A stretch of 64,000 bases of DNA from Chitinophaga qingshengii (GCF_014529935.1 NZ_JACVFC010000002.1:62001-126000), one strand, 5' to 3'. Numbered from the stretch's first letter, positions 53,901 to 62,313 are shown. Notes: generated by a model not told the origin, from the letters alone. Program-made: numbers and translations.

Positions 53901-54404
53901 TTCGTTGGTGAGCGTAGTGCGTTGGGTAAAGGAAGAAGATACGGATGCATTTTCCAGGGGGCCGAATGTCTGCAGGGAAGTGACCCTACCCTTCACGGTA
54001 ATGGACAAAGTATCCTTGGCTGCTATATTTTTTTCCGGCTTATTGTTCCGTAGCGCCGTATTGATGGAAACCACCTTGTCGGTCACTTCATAGCGGTAGG
54101 ATGTACGGTCAAAGATCTCCCGCAGCGAGGTGTTCACATCTGCATTTTTCAATGCCACGGTCACCAGCGGATTGTTCTGCCGCAGGTTGGCCGGGTACAC
54201 AAAATAGTACCCGGTTTGTTTTTCTACCTCTTTGCATACCTTTTCCAGCGGCATACGGTTGGCAGATAAAGTAACGGTTTGGGCGGAAAGAGAGACGGCA
54301 GGCAGTATCACGCTTAGCAGTAAACTGCCAAAGCAGCCGCTGCGGCGCAAAACATCTTTGCCAGCAGCGCTATGGCGCTGCCTGTTCACAGTTGGTTGTT
54401 GCAT
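50997..54404 (-). CDS. SusC/RagA TonB-dependent transporter with N-terminal STN signalling domain
   Basis: The 1135 residues begin with a long signal region (about 1-42). They continue with an STN domain (about 43-115; MPLEKVCKEVEKQTGYYFVY), a carboxypeptidase-regulatory-like domain (about 132-210; NASVSSSFTQRTTLTNEKGEF, YVGYEK), a plug (about 220-370; KDAGATAIYGSRGANGVILI is the SusC hallmark) and a 22-strand barrel ending in an aromatic residue (TLGCNISF). The STN domain contacts FecR in the periplasm, so ligand transport can be signalled to the sigma factor. The next gene upstream is fecR, 36 bp away, in keeping with this. The arrangement is a surface-sensing uptake system. Confidence 0.94.
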   Translation of the reverse strand: MQQPTVNRQRHSAAGKDVLRRSGCFGSLLLSVILPAVSLSAQTVTLSANRMPLEKVCKEVEKQTGYYFVYPANLRQNNPLVTVALKNADVNTSLREIFDRTSYRYEVTDKVVSINTALRNNKPEKNIAAKDTLSITVKGRVTSLQTFGPLENASVSSSFTQRTTLTNEKGEFELKGVLLGEEILVSYVGYEKYKAIVTQPTVNVMMQPADNLLDKVVVKAYGVTSKRFNTSSIVTVSGKELQDLPVQNPLMALEGRVPGLMITRANNSPGSPLRVEVRGRNGINGLVSSDPLFVIDGVPQTVLDVQPQSPRGNANIISDGLDQSGMGRGLNMMFGLGVNDIESIEVLKDAGATAIYGSRGANGVILITTKKTQQGKTRFSMNMSQGIKTAVKYQPYLNTKDYLAMRRQAYANSGLTPSPVPGQNGYAPELYLMDTTRYTDWQRYMYGGTGLYTTVNPRLTGGTATSSYMVSGTYTRQTDITPSSARDQSASVLLKLDNRSLNNRFKSSLSAMYINSVNSSPGNLGSLGNLRPHEPEAYDSLGKLNWVEYKRVGQNYPFKGLRQNYVSTTNRINAGFSAGYTVMDGLELSAQIGYNSSFNSSDYLSPMSAEAPKSVSGSIPTGQHSAGSTNISNLTVEPKLNWNKPVGNGVLNLLAGGTYQSNTTKSNYIGGIGYLSDDMIRDLSAAPSINVRNNVGQYKYVGVFGSLDYNLAGRYMVTLSGRRDGSSRFGPGKQFGNFWAIAAGWIMSEESWVRKWLPAAVSFLKLRGSYGLTGSDGVGDYQYLSQWAYPQYSDGIKNTPLKYNGVAPLMETIVANDQFHWQTNKKLELALEFSMWDKINIIGDWYRNRCDDQLLGYPLPLFTGFNTITANTVANVQNAGVDLMVNAELLKRKDINWSISFNINRQFNKLLAYPGLELSPYATLYRVGESLNAQALFHFLGRDPKTGEGHYQDLNGDGKINYNYGVAPGTADDDRAVFLDMNPAFSGGFQTSFRYKGWRISPSFSFIRVIKPIGYMAYGTELGNMSYWQLEHQWSPDRPDGLLPPMTAVKTTEPDRFYNSDANYKMINVFRLKGMLLSWNMPQAWLTKARMSQLAFTLNADNLWLLTNYHAGVDPDISGAVPSIRTVTLGCNISF

Positions 54405-54440
54405 GTAACTAAACTTCGTTTAGATTGTTGGTTGTTGTTG

Positions 54441-55670
54441 TCAAGGCGCTACAGTAACAGTTTTCCCGGAAATACTAAAATGTACCCATCCGGTAGATTC
54501 CAATACTTTTAGCACAGCAGATAACTTCATATTACGCGGGATCTTCCCTACAAATTGTTGTTTCACTTCACCCTGGTATACAATGTCCACATCATACCAG
54601 CGGGCAATCTGCCGCATAATCTCTTCAATACCGGCTCCTTCCAGCGGGAATAAACCCTCTCTCCAGGCCAGCGCCGTTTCCATGTTGGCTGTACGTACTA
54701 CCGGCGACTGGTCACCGGCTACCACGGCCTGTTGCGATGGCAGCAGCATCACCTGTTTGCCCGCGGCAGACACGCTTACTTTTCCGTTTACCAGGGTGGT
54801 AATATTATGCTGTTCGTCAGTATAGGCGTTCACGTTAAAAGCCGTTCCCAGCACGGTAATATCAGCCGGCCGCCTGCCTGTTACTTTTACCAGGAAATGT
54901 TTATCCGCCAGGGGCGCCACTTCAAAATAAGCTTCCCCCTTCAATTCCACCATCCTTTCGGCATTTGTAAAAGCCGTAGGGTAGCGCAGGGATGAAGCGG
55001 CGTTTAGCCATACCCGTGTGCCATCCGGCAATACTACCTGGTATTGTCCTCCTTTGGGTGTAGTAATGGTGTTAAAAACAACTGCTGCGCCTTTGGTGGT
55101 ATTTACCGGCTCATACGCCAATGTACCGGCAGCGGTTTTCGTCACTACCGCTTGTTGCTGGCGTGCCAGTGGTCCGTTCGCTGCGCTGTCCAATACAATT
55201 ATGCTGCCATCAGCCAGTTGCAGCGTGGCCTTGTTGCCACCCGGTAAGGCTTCGCCCTGGTAACGTTCTGCTACCGGTAACGTTGCCAGTGATGGTGATC
55301 GATGATGGCGCCACAACAGGCCAATGCCCGCTGACAACACCACAACAGCCGCTGCCACGCGGTACCATACCATCTTCCGGATACGCGGCGGCGTTATTTC
55401 TCCTGCCGGTTCAATTCGATGTTTTACCTCCTCGAGGGCAGCATCTTCCCGGATACTGTCCATCGTTGCGAGGTGCTTCTCCAGTGCCGGCCATTGCTGC
55501 AATGCTTCGTAAAACTGCCTGTCTTCCTGAGACCGGGCATCCATCCAGCGTTGCAACGCTGCGGTTTCCTCCTCCGTGAGACGGTCCTGCAGCCGGCGAT
55601 GCAACAGCTCCGCCACCCATTCCATCGTCTCCAGCTGCTGCCGGTCTTTCTCTGATAATGATATCGACAA
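54441..55670 (-). CDS. FecR family anti-sigma factor
   Basis: The 409 residues have a cytosolic N-terminal anti-sigma region (about 1-95), one membrane helix (about 102-120, VAAAVVVLSAGIGLLW), a periplasmic FecR domain (about 170-290; TTPKGGQYQVVLPDGTRVWL, AFTNAERMVELKGEAYFEV) and a DUF4974 domain at the end (about 335-405). The HFLVKV and VLGTAFNVNAY strands are family hallmarks. It holds the ECF sigma factor inactive until SusC-STN signals occupancy. The partner sigma gene is divergent (plus strand, 55920), which is less usual than the same-strand order. Confidence 0.93.
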   Translation of the reverse strand: MSISLSEKDRQQLETMEWVAELLHRRLQDRLTEEETAALQRWMDARSQEDRQFYEALQQWPALEKHLATMDSIREDAALEEVKHRIEPAGEITPPRIRKMVWYRVAAAVVVLSAGIGLLWRHHRSPSLATLPVAERYQGEALPGGNKATLQLADGSIIVLDSAANGPLARQQQAVVTKTAAGTLAYEPVNTTKGAAVVFNTITTPKGGQYQVVLPDGTRVWLNAASSLRYPTAFTNAERMVELKGEAYFEVAPLADKHFLVKVTGRRPADITVLGTAFNVNAYTDEQHNITTLVNGKVSVSAAGKQVMLLPSQQAVVAGDQSPVVRTANMETALAWREGLFPLEGAGIEEIMRQIARWYDVDIVYQGEVKQQFVGKIPRNMKLSAVLKVLESTGWVHFSISGKTVTVAP

Positions 55671-55782
55671 GTTGAACTTCTTTTAATGAGCTAAAATTTA
55701 CCAACCCGAAAAATACCTCAGTACACACACATTTTCAGGCCATTAGCATTATAATAACAAATTTGTACCTGTTTAATGATTA

Positions 55783-55816
55783 AAACACGGTGTACAGATA
55801 GTTGAACTAGTCCGGC
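55783..55816. promoter_or_regulatory. Copy A of the shared element AAACACGG-N13-GAACTAGT-CCGGC
   Basis: In the fecR/sigma divergent region, AAACACGG (55783-55790) is followed after 13 nt by GAACTAGT (55804-55811) and directly by CCGGC, then TGAAAA and an A/T run. The same boxes with the same 13-nt gap occur at 62239-62274. Read on the minus strand they form ACTAGTTC-N13-CCGTGTTT pointing at fecR, in the size range of an ECF sigma promoter. Assignment to this sigma factor is inferred. Confidence 0.5.
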
Positions 55817-55839
55817 TGAAAAAAAAATTTTCCTGCCAG

Positions 55840-55869
55840 TTGTCCCGCTTGCAGGTATCCGCATATTTG
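55840..55869 (+). promoter_or_regulatory. Probable housekeeping promoter of the ECF sigma gene
   Basis: TTG (55840-55842), exactly 19 nt, then CATATTTG (55862-55869), one mismatch to TAnnTTTG. The ATG is 50 nt downstream. This would give basal sigma expression independent of the shared element. Confidence 0.5.
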
Positions 55870-55919
55870 ATTAGTTTAGCCCGCCGGAGAGGGTCTGTCA
55901 ACCAATACAGTTTATCGCA

Positions 55920-56516
55920 ATGGAGAGTTTAGATAATTTGGAAGCAATTATTCCCGCGTTTCAACAAGGGAGCCCGCAAGCCTTTGATGCATTCTTCAAA
56001 GCATATTACAAGCCGCTGGTATTCTTTGCAGCACAGCTGCTTGCCGACGCAGATGAAGCGGAAGACATTGTGAAAGACTGCTATGTCAAACTATGGCATA
56101 AACATGCGGACTTTAATCATCCCAAAAGTATAAAAGGGTTCCTGTATACGTCTACCCGCAATGCCTGCCTGAATCAGCTGCGGCACCGGAAAGTGCAGGA
56201 TCATTACCTGCAGGAAATGATCTACCTGGATGATCAGAAAGGGGAAGACTATATTCTGCAGCAGATGGTGCACGCCGAATTACTGCAATCCATTCACCGG
56301 GAAATTGCGTTATTGCCCGCCAAACGGCAACAGGTATTCCGTATGATTTATTTCGAAGGTTTACGGCTGGAAGCCGTTGCAGAACAACTGGGCATCTCCG
56401 TGTTCACGGTAAAGGAACATAAGGCCAAAGCGCTGGCGCAGCTACGGCTGCGGTTTTCGGACGAGCAGCTACTGTTATTTTTTTTACTCTCCGGCACCGC
56501 GCTACTCAAAGCGTAA
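55920..56516 (+). CDS. ECF RNA polymerase sigma factor (FecI-like)
   Basis: The 198 residues have region 2 (about 20-92: AFDAFFKAYYKPLVFFAAQL, DADEAEDIVKDCYVKLW, then IKGFLYTSTRNACLNQLR) and region 4 (about 140-188: LPAKRQQVFRMIYFEGLRLE, AVAEQLGISVFTVKEHKAKAL). It has the C-terminal hydrophobic tail (LLLFFLLSGTALLKA) common to Bacteroidota ECF factors. Its activity is presumably held by the FecR encoded divergently. Targets probably include the fecR-susC-susD operon and, by the shared upstream element, the metalloprotease operon. It ends 75 bp from the convergent metalloprotease gene. Confidence 0.93.
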   Translation: MESLDNLEAIIPAFQQGSPQAFDAFFKAYYKPLVFFAAQLLADADEAEDIVKDCYVKLWHKHADFNHPKSIKGFLYTSTRNACLNQLRHRKVQDHYLQEMIYLDDQKGEDYILQQMVHAELLQSIHREIALLPAKRQQVFRMIYFEGLRLEAVAEQLGISVFTVKEHKAKALAQLRLRFSDEQLLLFFLLSGTALLKA

Positions 56517-56526
56517 TCAACGAAAA

Positions 56527-56554
56527 AGCCCCGCGGATAGATATCCACAGGGCT
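56527..56554 (-). terminator. Probable terminator of the metalloprotease operon
   Basis: An interrupted stem AGCCC-GGATA/TATCC-GGGCT spans 56527-56554 with a 3-nt internal loop on each side. On the minus strand it is followed by TTTTTCG. It lies 37 bp past the stop at 56591. Confidence 0.5.
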
Positions 56555-56590
56555 GATCACAATGTTGTTGATTTTTGCTTATGAGAGCCT

Positions 56591-59071
56591 TTAAATATTC
56601 TTAGCCATCAGCGCTATTTTCTCACTCATCGATACCAGGTGTGCTTTCGTTAACTCATCAGCAGCACGGGGTATGGCTTTATTAATCATAGCAGCAATGG
56701 CGCGGATGTCCGCACTGGCGATAGACGACGCTTCCGATTCGCTGACGGTGGATTTACTGTCGCGGGTAATTTTGTACAGCGCCCCCAGGTACGTCTTCTG
56801 CATATTGCGATGATAAGCATCCACTTTCACACTGCCGCTGTTGAGATCTGACCAGATACCCTGATGCAGCAGTTGCATGTACTCTTCAATACCCAACGCT
56901 TTTACAGTGCCATAGCGGCGTTCCAGCATCATCACATAATTGATGCGGCTCGCATCCAGGAGGCTGTTTACCGCATTGACCTGCATCAGGTCTACGGGTG
57001 TCTGCACCGCCGGGTTATCTATCCGGTCAGTAATGGAAGGCTCCAGTAACCAAAGTGGCGTATTGAATAACTCATCGTTAAAGAACTTTACCGCCGCCAG
57101 CTGCCGGGCTTTGGGCACGGGCACATAAGACGGGCGGTCATCTCCGTCTGGATATACGGTGTACTGTACGGCTGCAATGTTTTTGGCTACATGTACCACA
57201 TAACGGTGATATTGCTGCATCACATTTTCATACATGCTTTTCAGCGCCTGCCGCTGCCCGTCATCTTCGCGGGTCCATTTTTGCAGGTTGGCCATCACCC
57301 TTTTCAGGTTTTTAATGCCATAGATGCTTGCCCTGGCGGCATCATCTCCCAGGTCTTCTGTCTGGCACCGCGGGTCTATCTGCCGGCTCTCGCCATCTCC
57401 GAACCAAAGGCGGTTATTGGCTTCCAGACGGGTTGTTACCAGCTTGCCCATGATCTTGTTATCTTCTTCGGAAGTACGCGCGTTTACCACGCGGTACCCA
57501 AATTCAATGGCCCATTTATCATATTCACCGATACGGGGAAACAGCAACTCCTGCGGAATACGGTCTTCCGGCTGGGCTACATAATTAAAGCGGGCATAAT
57601 CCATTATACTGGCGGTATGGCCGTATTTACGCAGATAAGAAATGCTGCGCAGGCTGTCAACCGGTGTCTGGCTGCTGCTGCCGAAGTTATGGCGCAGTCC
57701 CAGTGTATGCCCCACTTCGTGACTGGACACAAAACGGATCAGTTGTCCCATCAGCTTTTCATCGAATTTGGGCAGGCGGGCCTGCGGATCATTAGGGCCG
57801 GCCTGTATCATGTACCAGTTGTGCAACAGTTCCATTACATTATGATACCAGCCGATATGTGTTTGTATGATTTCTCCGCTGCGGGGATCATGGGTATTGG
57901 GACCGTAGGCATTGGATACCTCGGAGGCAAAATAATTGATAAAGGAGTAGCGTACGTCCTCCATATGCATGGTGGTATCGTTTTCAGGCCATTCTTTTGC
58001 GATGATGGCATTTTTGAAGCCGGCCTGTTCGAAAGCCACCTGCCAGTCGTTCACCCCCGCGATCAGGTATGGACGCCATTGTTTAGGCGTAGCCGGATCG
58101 ATGTACAATACAATTGGCTTCGCCGGTTCCACCAGTTCACCCCGTTTATATTTTTCCATATCTTCCGGCTTAGGCTCCAGTCTCCAGCGGTTAATAAAAG
58201 CGCGTTTCTCTACTTTCTGCTGGTTATCGCCATATTCCATGAAATAGTCGGCAAAGTACCCTACCCGCTGGTCGGCAAACCTGCGCTGTAAAGGTTTTTC
58301 AGGCAGGGCGATAAAGGAGGTGTTGGTTTCCAGGGTAGCAGGGCGTGCCGGTACCGGCGTAAGACCGCCGATAGGTTTTGTCATCCCGTTTTTGGAAACC
58401 GCTATTTCCACGTTTTCCGGGAAGGCGAGGATGGACTGTACTTCCAGGTCTTTCATGGTTTTCACGTCCAGCGTTTTCTTCAACCCTTCATGCCCCTCTC
58501 CGGAATTCACAAAAGAGCCGGGTTCGCGTAAAAATTTGCTGACATCAATGACATAACTGGCAGTATCTTTTCCATATGCCTTGATAGGGAAGGTGGCGAT
58601 CACCGGGTTCAGGTTGGATTTGGTAACGGCGCGGTAAATGGACTGGGAGGAGTCCGCATCGCTGATCACCAGGTTTAAGCGTATCAGGATAGTTTCATTC
58701 GGTCCTTTTTCAAAAATAATGGTATGATTGTCCAGTTCTTCGCCGGCATAGGCGCCGGTTCCACCGGGGGCCTTGCGGATACGGTTCACCACCAGTATAT
58801 CTCTTCCTAATAGTTTATCACCTATTTCAAAAAATATGCTGTCCATTTCCGGGGTCTTATGTACCGTAAAAAGGCCTTTTTGAGTATTCAGGTTGGCAGT
58901 GATCACGGAAGCATAAGGTTTGACGCCGTTTTTGTTAGGTGCAGCTGCAGGTTTAACCGGCGTAGCGGCCGGAGTAACAGCAACAGCTTTTTTCTTTTTT
59001 TTATCTCCCCCTTTAAACACGGCACAGGAAGCCATTGCAGCTAAAAATGGAATATAGAAATAACGTTTCAT
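56591..59071 (-). CDS. Zinc-dependent metalloprotease lipoprotein (DUF5118/DUF5117/DUF4953 type), copy 2
   Basis: The 826 residues form a lipoprotein (lipobox MASC, Cys16) with a low-complexity Lys/Pro/Ala linker (about 20-48). The N-terminal DUF5118-like and DUF5117 regions (about 50-330) contain LYIDPATPKQWRPYLIAGVN. The metzincin motif HEVGHTLGLRH (about 450-460) follows, with VDSLRSISYLRKYGHTASIM and YNYHRY-type helices, and a C-terminal DUF4953-like part. The three His of HExxHxxGxxH are all present and a Met-turn candidate (SIMDYARFNY) follows. It is closely related to the next gene upstream along its whole length. The target is unknown. It would act at the cell surface or in the periplasm. 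Confidence 0.9.
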   Translation of the reverse strand: MKRYFYIPFLAAMASCAVFKGGDKKKKKAVAVTPAATPVKPAAAPNKNGVKPYASVITANLNTQKGLFTVHKTPEMDSIFFEIGDKLLGRDILVVNRIRKAPGGTGAYAGEELDNHTIIFEKGPNETILIRLNLVISDADSSQSIYRAVTKSNLNPVIATFPIKAYGKDTASYVIDVSKFLREPGSFVNSGEGHEGLKKTLDVKTMKDLEVQSILAFPENVEIAVSKNGMTKPIGGLTPVPARPATLETNTSFIALPEKPLQRRFADQRVGYFADYFMEYGDNQQKVEKRAFINRWRLEPKPEDMEKYKRGELVEPAKPIVLYIDPATPKQWRPYLIAGVNDWQVAFEQAGFKNAIIAKEWPENDTTMHMEDVRYSFINYFASEVSNAYGPNTHDPRSGEIIQTHIGWYHNVMELLHNWYMIQAGPNDPQARLPKFDEKLMGQLIRFVSSHEVGHTLGLRHNFGSSSQTPVDSLRSISYLRKYGHTASIMDYARFNYVAQPEDRIPQELLFPRIGEYDKWAIEFGYRVVNARTSEEDNKIMGKLVTTRLEANNRLWFGDGESRQIDPRCQTEDLGDDAARASIYGIKNLKRVMANLQKWTREDDGQRQALKSMYENVMQQYHRYVVHVAKNIAAVQYTVYPDGDDRPSYVPVPKARQLAAVKFFNDELFNTPLWLLEPSITDRIDNPAVQTPVDLMQVNAVNSLLDASRINYVMMLERRYGTVKALGIEEYMQLLHQGIWSDLNSGSVKVDAYHRNMQKTYLGALYKITRDSKSTVSESEASSIASADIRAIAAMINKAIPRAADELTKAHLVSMSEKIALMAKNI

Positions 59072-59113
59072 TAGTGAATATGAATGGTTTTAGTAGATAA
59101 TTTTTTCGATTTG

Positions 59114-61558
59114 TTATAACAGAGTGGAAAGCAGCGCTATCTTTTCCCGCAGATCTTCCAGGTGGGCTGTTACTACACTATTGGCGGCCGCTGGCAGCGC
59201 TTTGTTGATCATGCCGGACAGGATTTTAATTTCTGCGGTTGCTACCGTTACGGCATCCGATTCGTTCACATCCCGCTCCCCGCTTTTGATGATGGTAAAG
59301 AGCGCGCCAATGCAAGCCTTTTGCATATTGCGGTGATAGGCATCGATATGCACGGCAGGACTGGTCAGGTTCTGCCATATAACACCCCGTACCTTCGCCA
59401 GTGTTTCTTCCACAGTAAGTGTTTTGTCTGTTCCGAAACGTTTGGTCAGGCTTAGCAACGTGTTTAGTTTAGTGGCACTCAGCAGCACATTGACAGCCTT
59501 TATCTGCATATCCTCGATATAGTTCATCGTGTAAGGCAGGTGGCATTTGTTGAGGATGGCCGTATCCAATATCCATTCAGGAGTGGTGAAAAGCTCCTGA
59601 TTAACATAGTTTAACGCTGCCACCTGTTTTTCTTTGTCTACAGGCACAAACGATGGTTGCTCATCCTCGTCGGCACGCAGGGTATAACAGATACCGCCAA
59701 CATTGTTGGCTACATGATTGAGATAGTTATAGTATTGTGAGAGTATTGCGTTATAGGCGTTACCGAGATTTTCACGGAATCCACCCTCTACGGCTGTCCA
59801 GTCAGCCAGGTTAGCCATTACCCGTTTGAGGTTGCGGATACCCAGCGTATTGGCTTTCGCGTTATCATCACCCAGATCTTCGGTTTGACAGCGGGGGTCG
59901 CCTGAGCCGGACTCACCGTCGCCATACCATAACCGGGGATTGGCAGCCAGCCTGTCTTTTGCCAGCCGGTTCATGATGCGGCTATCCGCCTCGGGTGTAG
60001 CTGCATCTGTAAGCCGGTATCCCCATTCAATGGCCCATTTGTCATATTCATTTACGCGGGGAAAGAGCAGTTCCTGCGGGATGCTGTCTTCCGGTTGTGC
60101 TACATAATTAAACCGGGCATAATCCATGATGCTGGCCGTGTGTCCGTGCTGTCGCAGATAGGTGATGCTGCGCAGGCTGTCCACCGGTGTTTGGCTGCTG
60201 CTGCCGAAGTTATGCCTCAAACCCAGGGTATGTCCAATCTCATGGCTGGATACAAAGCGGATCAGCTGTCCCATCAACGCTTCGTCAAAGCGGGACATAC
60301 GCGCCATAGGATCGTTGGGCCCGGCCTGTATCATATACCAGCTTTGCAGCAGTTCCACAATATTGTGATACCACCCGATATTGGTCTGAATGATTTCTCC
60401 GCTACGGGGATCATGGATATTGGGACCATAAGCATTCGTTATTTCTGAAGCCAGGTAGTTAATGAAAGAATAACGTACATCTTCCATATGCATACTGGTA
60501 TCATTTTCCGGCCATTCTTTGGCAGTAATCGCGTTTTTAAACCCCGCCTGCTCAAAAGCCGGTTGCCAGTCATTAACCCCTTGTATCAGGTATTTACGCC
60601 ACTGCCGGGGAGTGGCCGGATCGATATACAATACAATAGGATTGGCAGGTTCCACGAGTTCGCCGTTGCGATAACGTTCCCTGTCTGCCGGCCTTGGTTC
60701 CAGCCGCCAGCGGTTGATCAGGCCCCGCTTATCTACCGCCTGCTGGGTATCGCTGTAGGCTATCAGATCATCTGAAAAATATCCCACCAGCTTATTGGCA
60801 TAACGCGGCTGCATCGGCTTTTCCGGCAGCATCACAAACGAGGTATTGGTTTCCAGACTGGCAGGCGAAGGTACTTTGCTATACAACGTTTTATCGGCCA
60901 TCCCATTTTTGGAAACCGTTATTTCCACATTAGCAGGATACACCCGTATACCAGTCACCTCATGCTCTTTCATGTATTTTACCGTGAGAAAATTATTGAT
61001 CTGTGCCCCTTCAGCATCATTCACAAAACTGGCAGGATCTTTCAAAACGGCGGTCATATTTACGACAAAACTGGCGCTGTCTTTTCCATAGGCGAGAATA
61101 GGCAAAACTGCCAGTACCGGTTGGGTGTTGGAGGCAGTCACCGCCCGGTGGATGGCCTGTGAACTATCGGCCCTGTTAAGCAGGTAGCGTTGCCGCAGCA
61201 ACAATGTTCCGTTATTCCCTTTTTCAAAAAAGATAGTATTGTTGGCCAGTTGCTCCCCTGCATACATTTTTACCCCACCGGACACCTTCCTGATTCGGTT
61301 AATGGTGAGTATATCTTTTCCCAGCAACGGTTCCCCGATTTCAAACAATACGGTGTCCATACCGGCAGTATGATGTACTGTAAACAGGCCACGCTGAGTA
61401 TGCATATTCGTTGTAATCAGCTTATTATAGGGTAACCTGCCATTTTTTCCGGCGGGGACTTCCTGTTGTACGGGCAGAGGCTGTTTACCGCCATTTTTCT
61501 TAAACATGGCACAGGAAGCCAATACCATTACGCATGGTATATAAGCATAACGATTCAT
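59114..61558 (-). CDS. Zinc-dependent metalloprotease lipoprotein (DUF5118/DUF5117/DUF4953 type), copy 1
   Basis: The 814 residues have a lipobox LASC (Cys16) and the same domain order as the downstream gene, but the linker after the lipid Cys is shorter and lacks the poly-Lys/Pro-Ala stretch. The zinc motif is HEIGHTLGLRH (about 438-448), and NFGSSSQTPVDSLRSITYLR follows, almost identical to the paralogue. YARFNYVAQPEDSIPQELLF and the DDNAKANTLGIRNLKRVMAN segment match position for position, so this is a tandem duplication. Divergence is spread over the whole length, so the duplication is not recent. It lies 19 bp downstream of the small lipoprotein gene and 42 bp upstream of its copy. Confidence 0.9.
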   Translation of the reverse strand: MNRYAYIPCVMVLASCAMFKKNGGKQPLPVQQEVPAGKNGRLPYNKLITTNMHTQRGLFTVHHTAGMDTVLFEIGEPLLGKDILTINRIRKVSGGVKMYAGEQLANNTIFFEKGNNGTLLLRQRYLLNRADSSQAIHRAVTASNTQPVLAVLPILAYGKDSASFVVNMTAVLKDPASFVNDAEGAQINNFLTVKYMKEHEVTGIRVYPANVEITVSKNGMADKTLYSKVPSPASLETNTSFVMLPEKPMQPRYANKLVGYFSDDLIAYSDTQQAVDKRGLINRWRLEPRPADRERYRNGELVEPANPIVLYIDPATPRQWRKYLIQGVNDWQPAFEQAGFKNAITAKEWPENDTSMHMEDVRYSFINYLASEITNAYGPNIHDPRSGEIIQTNIGWYHNIVELLQSWYMIQAGPNDPMARMSRFDEALMGQLIRFVSSHEIGHTLGLRHNFGSSSQTPVDSLRSITYLRQHGHTASIMDYARFNYVAQPEDSIPQELLFPRVNEYDKWAIEWGYRLTDAATPEADSRIMNRLAKDRLAANPRLWYGDGESGSGDPRCQTEDLGDDNAKANTLGIRNLKRVMANLADWTAVEGGFRENLGNAYNAILSQYYNYLNHVANNVGGICYTLRADEDEQPSFVPVDKEKQVAALNYVNQELFTTPEWILDTAILNKCHLPYTMNYIEDMQIKAVNVLLSATKLNTLLSLTKRFGTDKTLTVEETLAKVRGVIWQNLTSPAVHIDAYHRNMQKACIGALFTIIKSGERDVNESDAVTVATAEIKILSGMINKALPAAANSVVTAHLEDLREKIALLSTLL

Positions 61559-61577
61559 TCTAAATTAGTGTTAGCGA

Positions 61578-62216
61578 TTAGTAAAAGCAGCGTTTGGCAG
61601 GTGGATCTTGTAACAGTTGTCTGTCAGGAAGCCCGGTAGCGGGCAACTGCAACAGGAGGCTGTCATTGAGCAGCGGCCGGCTGGCATGAAGAACAAGTGG
61701 CAAGGTTTCTATCCATTGTATATACCGGTTGGCCCGTTCGGTGGTAGCGTCGTCCCATACCAGCACTGCCGGGAAAGATGTTTCTCCGGCCTGTACCAGG
61801 AATTCGGCTTTGTGTGTATGGTTTCCGTTGTTACGCAGATCAAGCAGGATACCCGTTTGCCGGGACGCCCATTGACCGATCAGCACAGGCGCCGCTATCT
61901 GGTAACGGTTTATCAGTTCATCCACTTTTTGATCATCGGCCATATCAGGCAACGACAGTACTACAAATTTTGCCTGGCGCCCGTTGAGCTGCCATTCCAT
62001 ATAACGCGGTACAAAAGGGAAACCGGCGGCATCATCTTTCCATTGGTCTGCCTGCTGATCTTCCCCCAGGTTAAGAATATGATGGTCGGGCAGCATGCTT
62101 CTGTCAGGCATCTCCTTCCCTCCCGGCGCCGTATGCCTGGCCCCACAGCCATACAGCAGGGTACATAACAAGACAGCTATTCCACCCAGTCCGCAATCTT
62201 TCTTTCTAAACAGCAT
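61578..62216 (-). CDS. Small lipoprotein of unknown function, first gene of the metalloprotease operon
   Basis: The 212 residues have a lipoprotein signal with lipobox LYGC (Cys24), followed by a GARHTAPGG linker. The body (about 50-205) shows no known domain to me. It has a beta-type GRQAKFVVLSLPDMAD core and a Leu-rich C-terminal half. The last residues (PPAKRCFY) carry a Cys. The shared element AAACACGG-N13-GAACTAGT ends 22 bp upstream of its ATG, so it is probably the first gene transcribed under that element, with the two proteases behind it. A chaperone, inhibitor or binding role for the proteases is possible but unsupported. Confidence 0.72.
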   Translation of the reverse strand: MLFRKKDCGLGGIAVLLCTLLYGCGARHTAPGGKEMPDRSMLPDHHILNLGEDQQADQWKDDAAGFPFVPRYMEWQLNGRQAKFVVLSLPDMADDQKVDELINRYQIAAPVLIGQWASRQTGILLDLRNNGNHTHKAEFLVQAGETSFPAVLVWDDATTERANRYIQWIETLPLVLHASRPLLNDSLLLQLPATGLPDRQLLQDPPAKRCFY

Positions 62217-62238
62217 CTGATTAACTATTTAGCTATTC

Positions 62239-62274
62239 AAACACGGGAAGGACGAATATGAACTAGTGGCCGGC
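62239..62274. promoter_or_regulatory. Copy B of the shared element AAACACGG-N13-GAACTAGT-CCGGC
   Basis: AAACACGG (62239-62246), 13 nt, GAACTAGT (62260-62267), GG, CCGGC (62270-62274), then GAAAATTT. Spacing is identical to the copy at 55783. On the minus strand, the CCGTGTTT box lies 22 nt before the lipoprotein ATG at 62216, a natural promoter distance. Confidence 0.55.
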
Positions 62275-62313
62275 GAAAATTTATCAGATTGCCGATGTAC
62301 CATCCACATCCTA

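Noticed and set aside
57191..58291. Long plus-strand frame opposite the first metalloprotease
   Set aside because: It is the antisense shadow of a strongly supported gene with HExxHxxGxxH; no recognisable domain.
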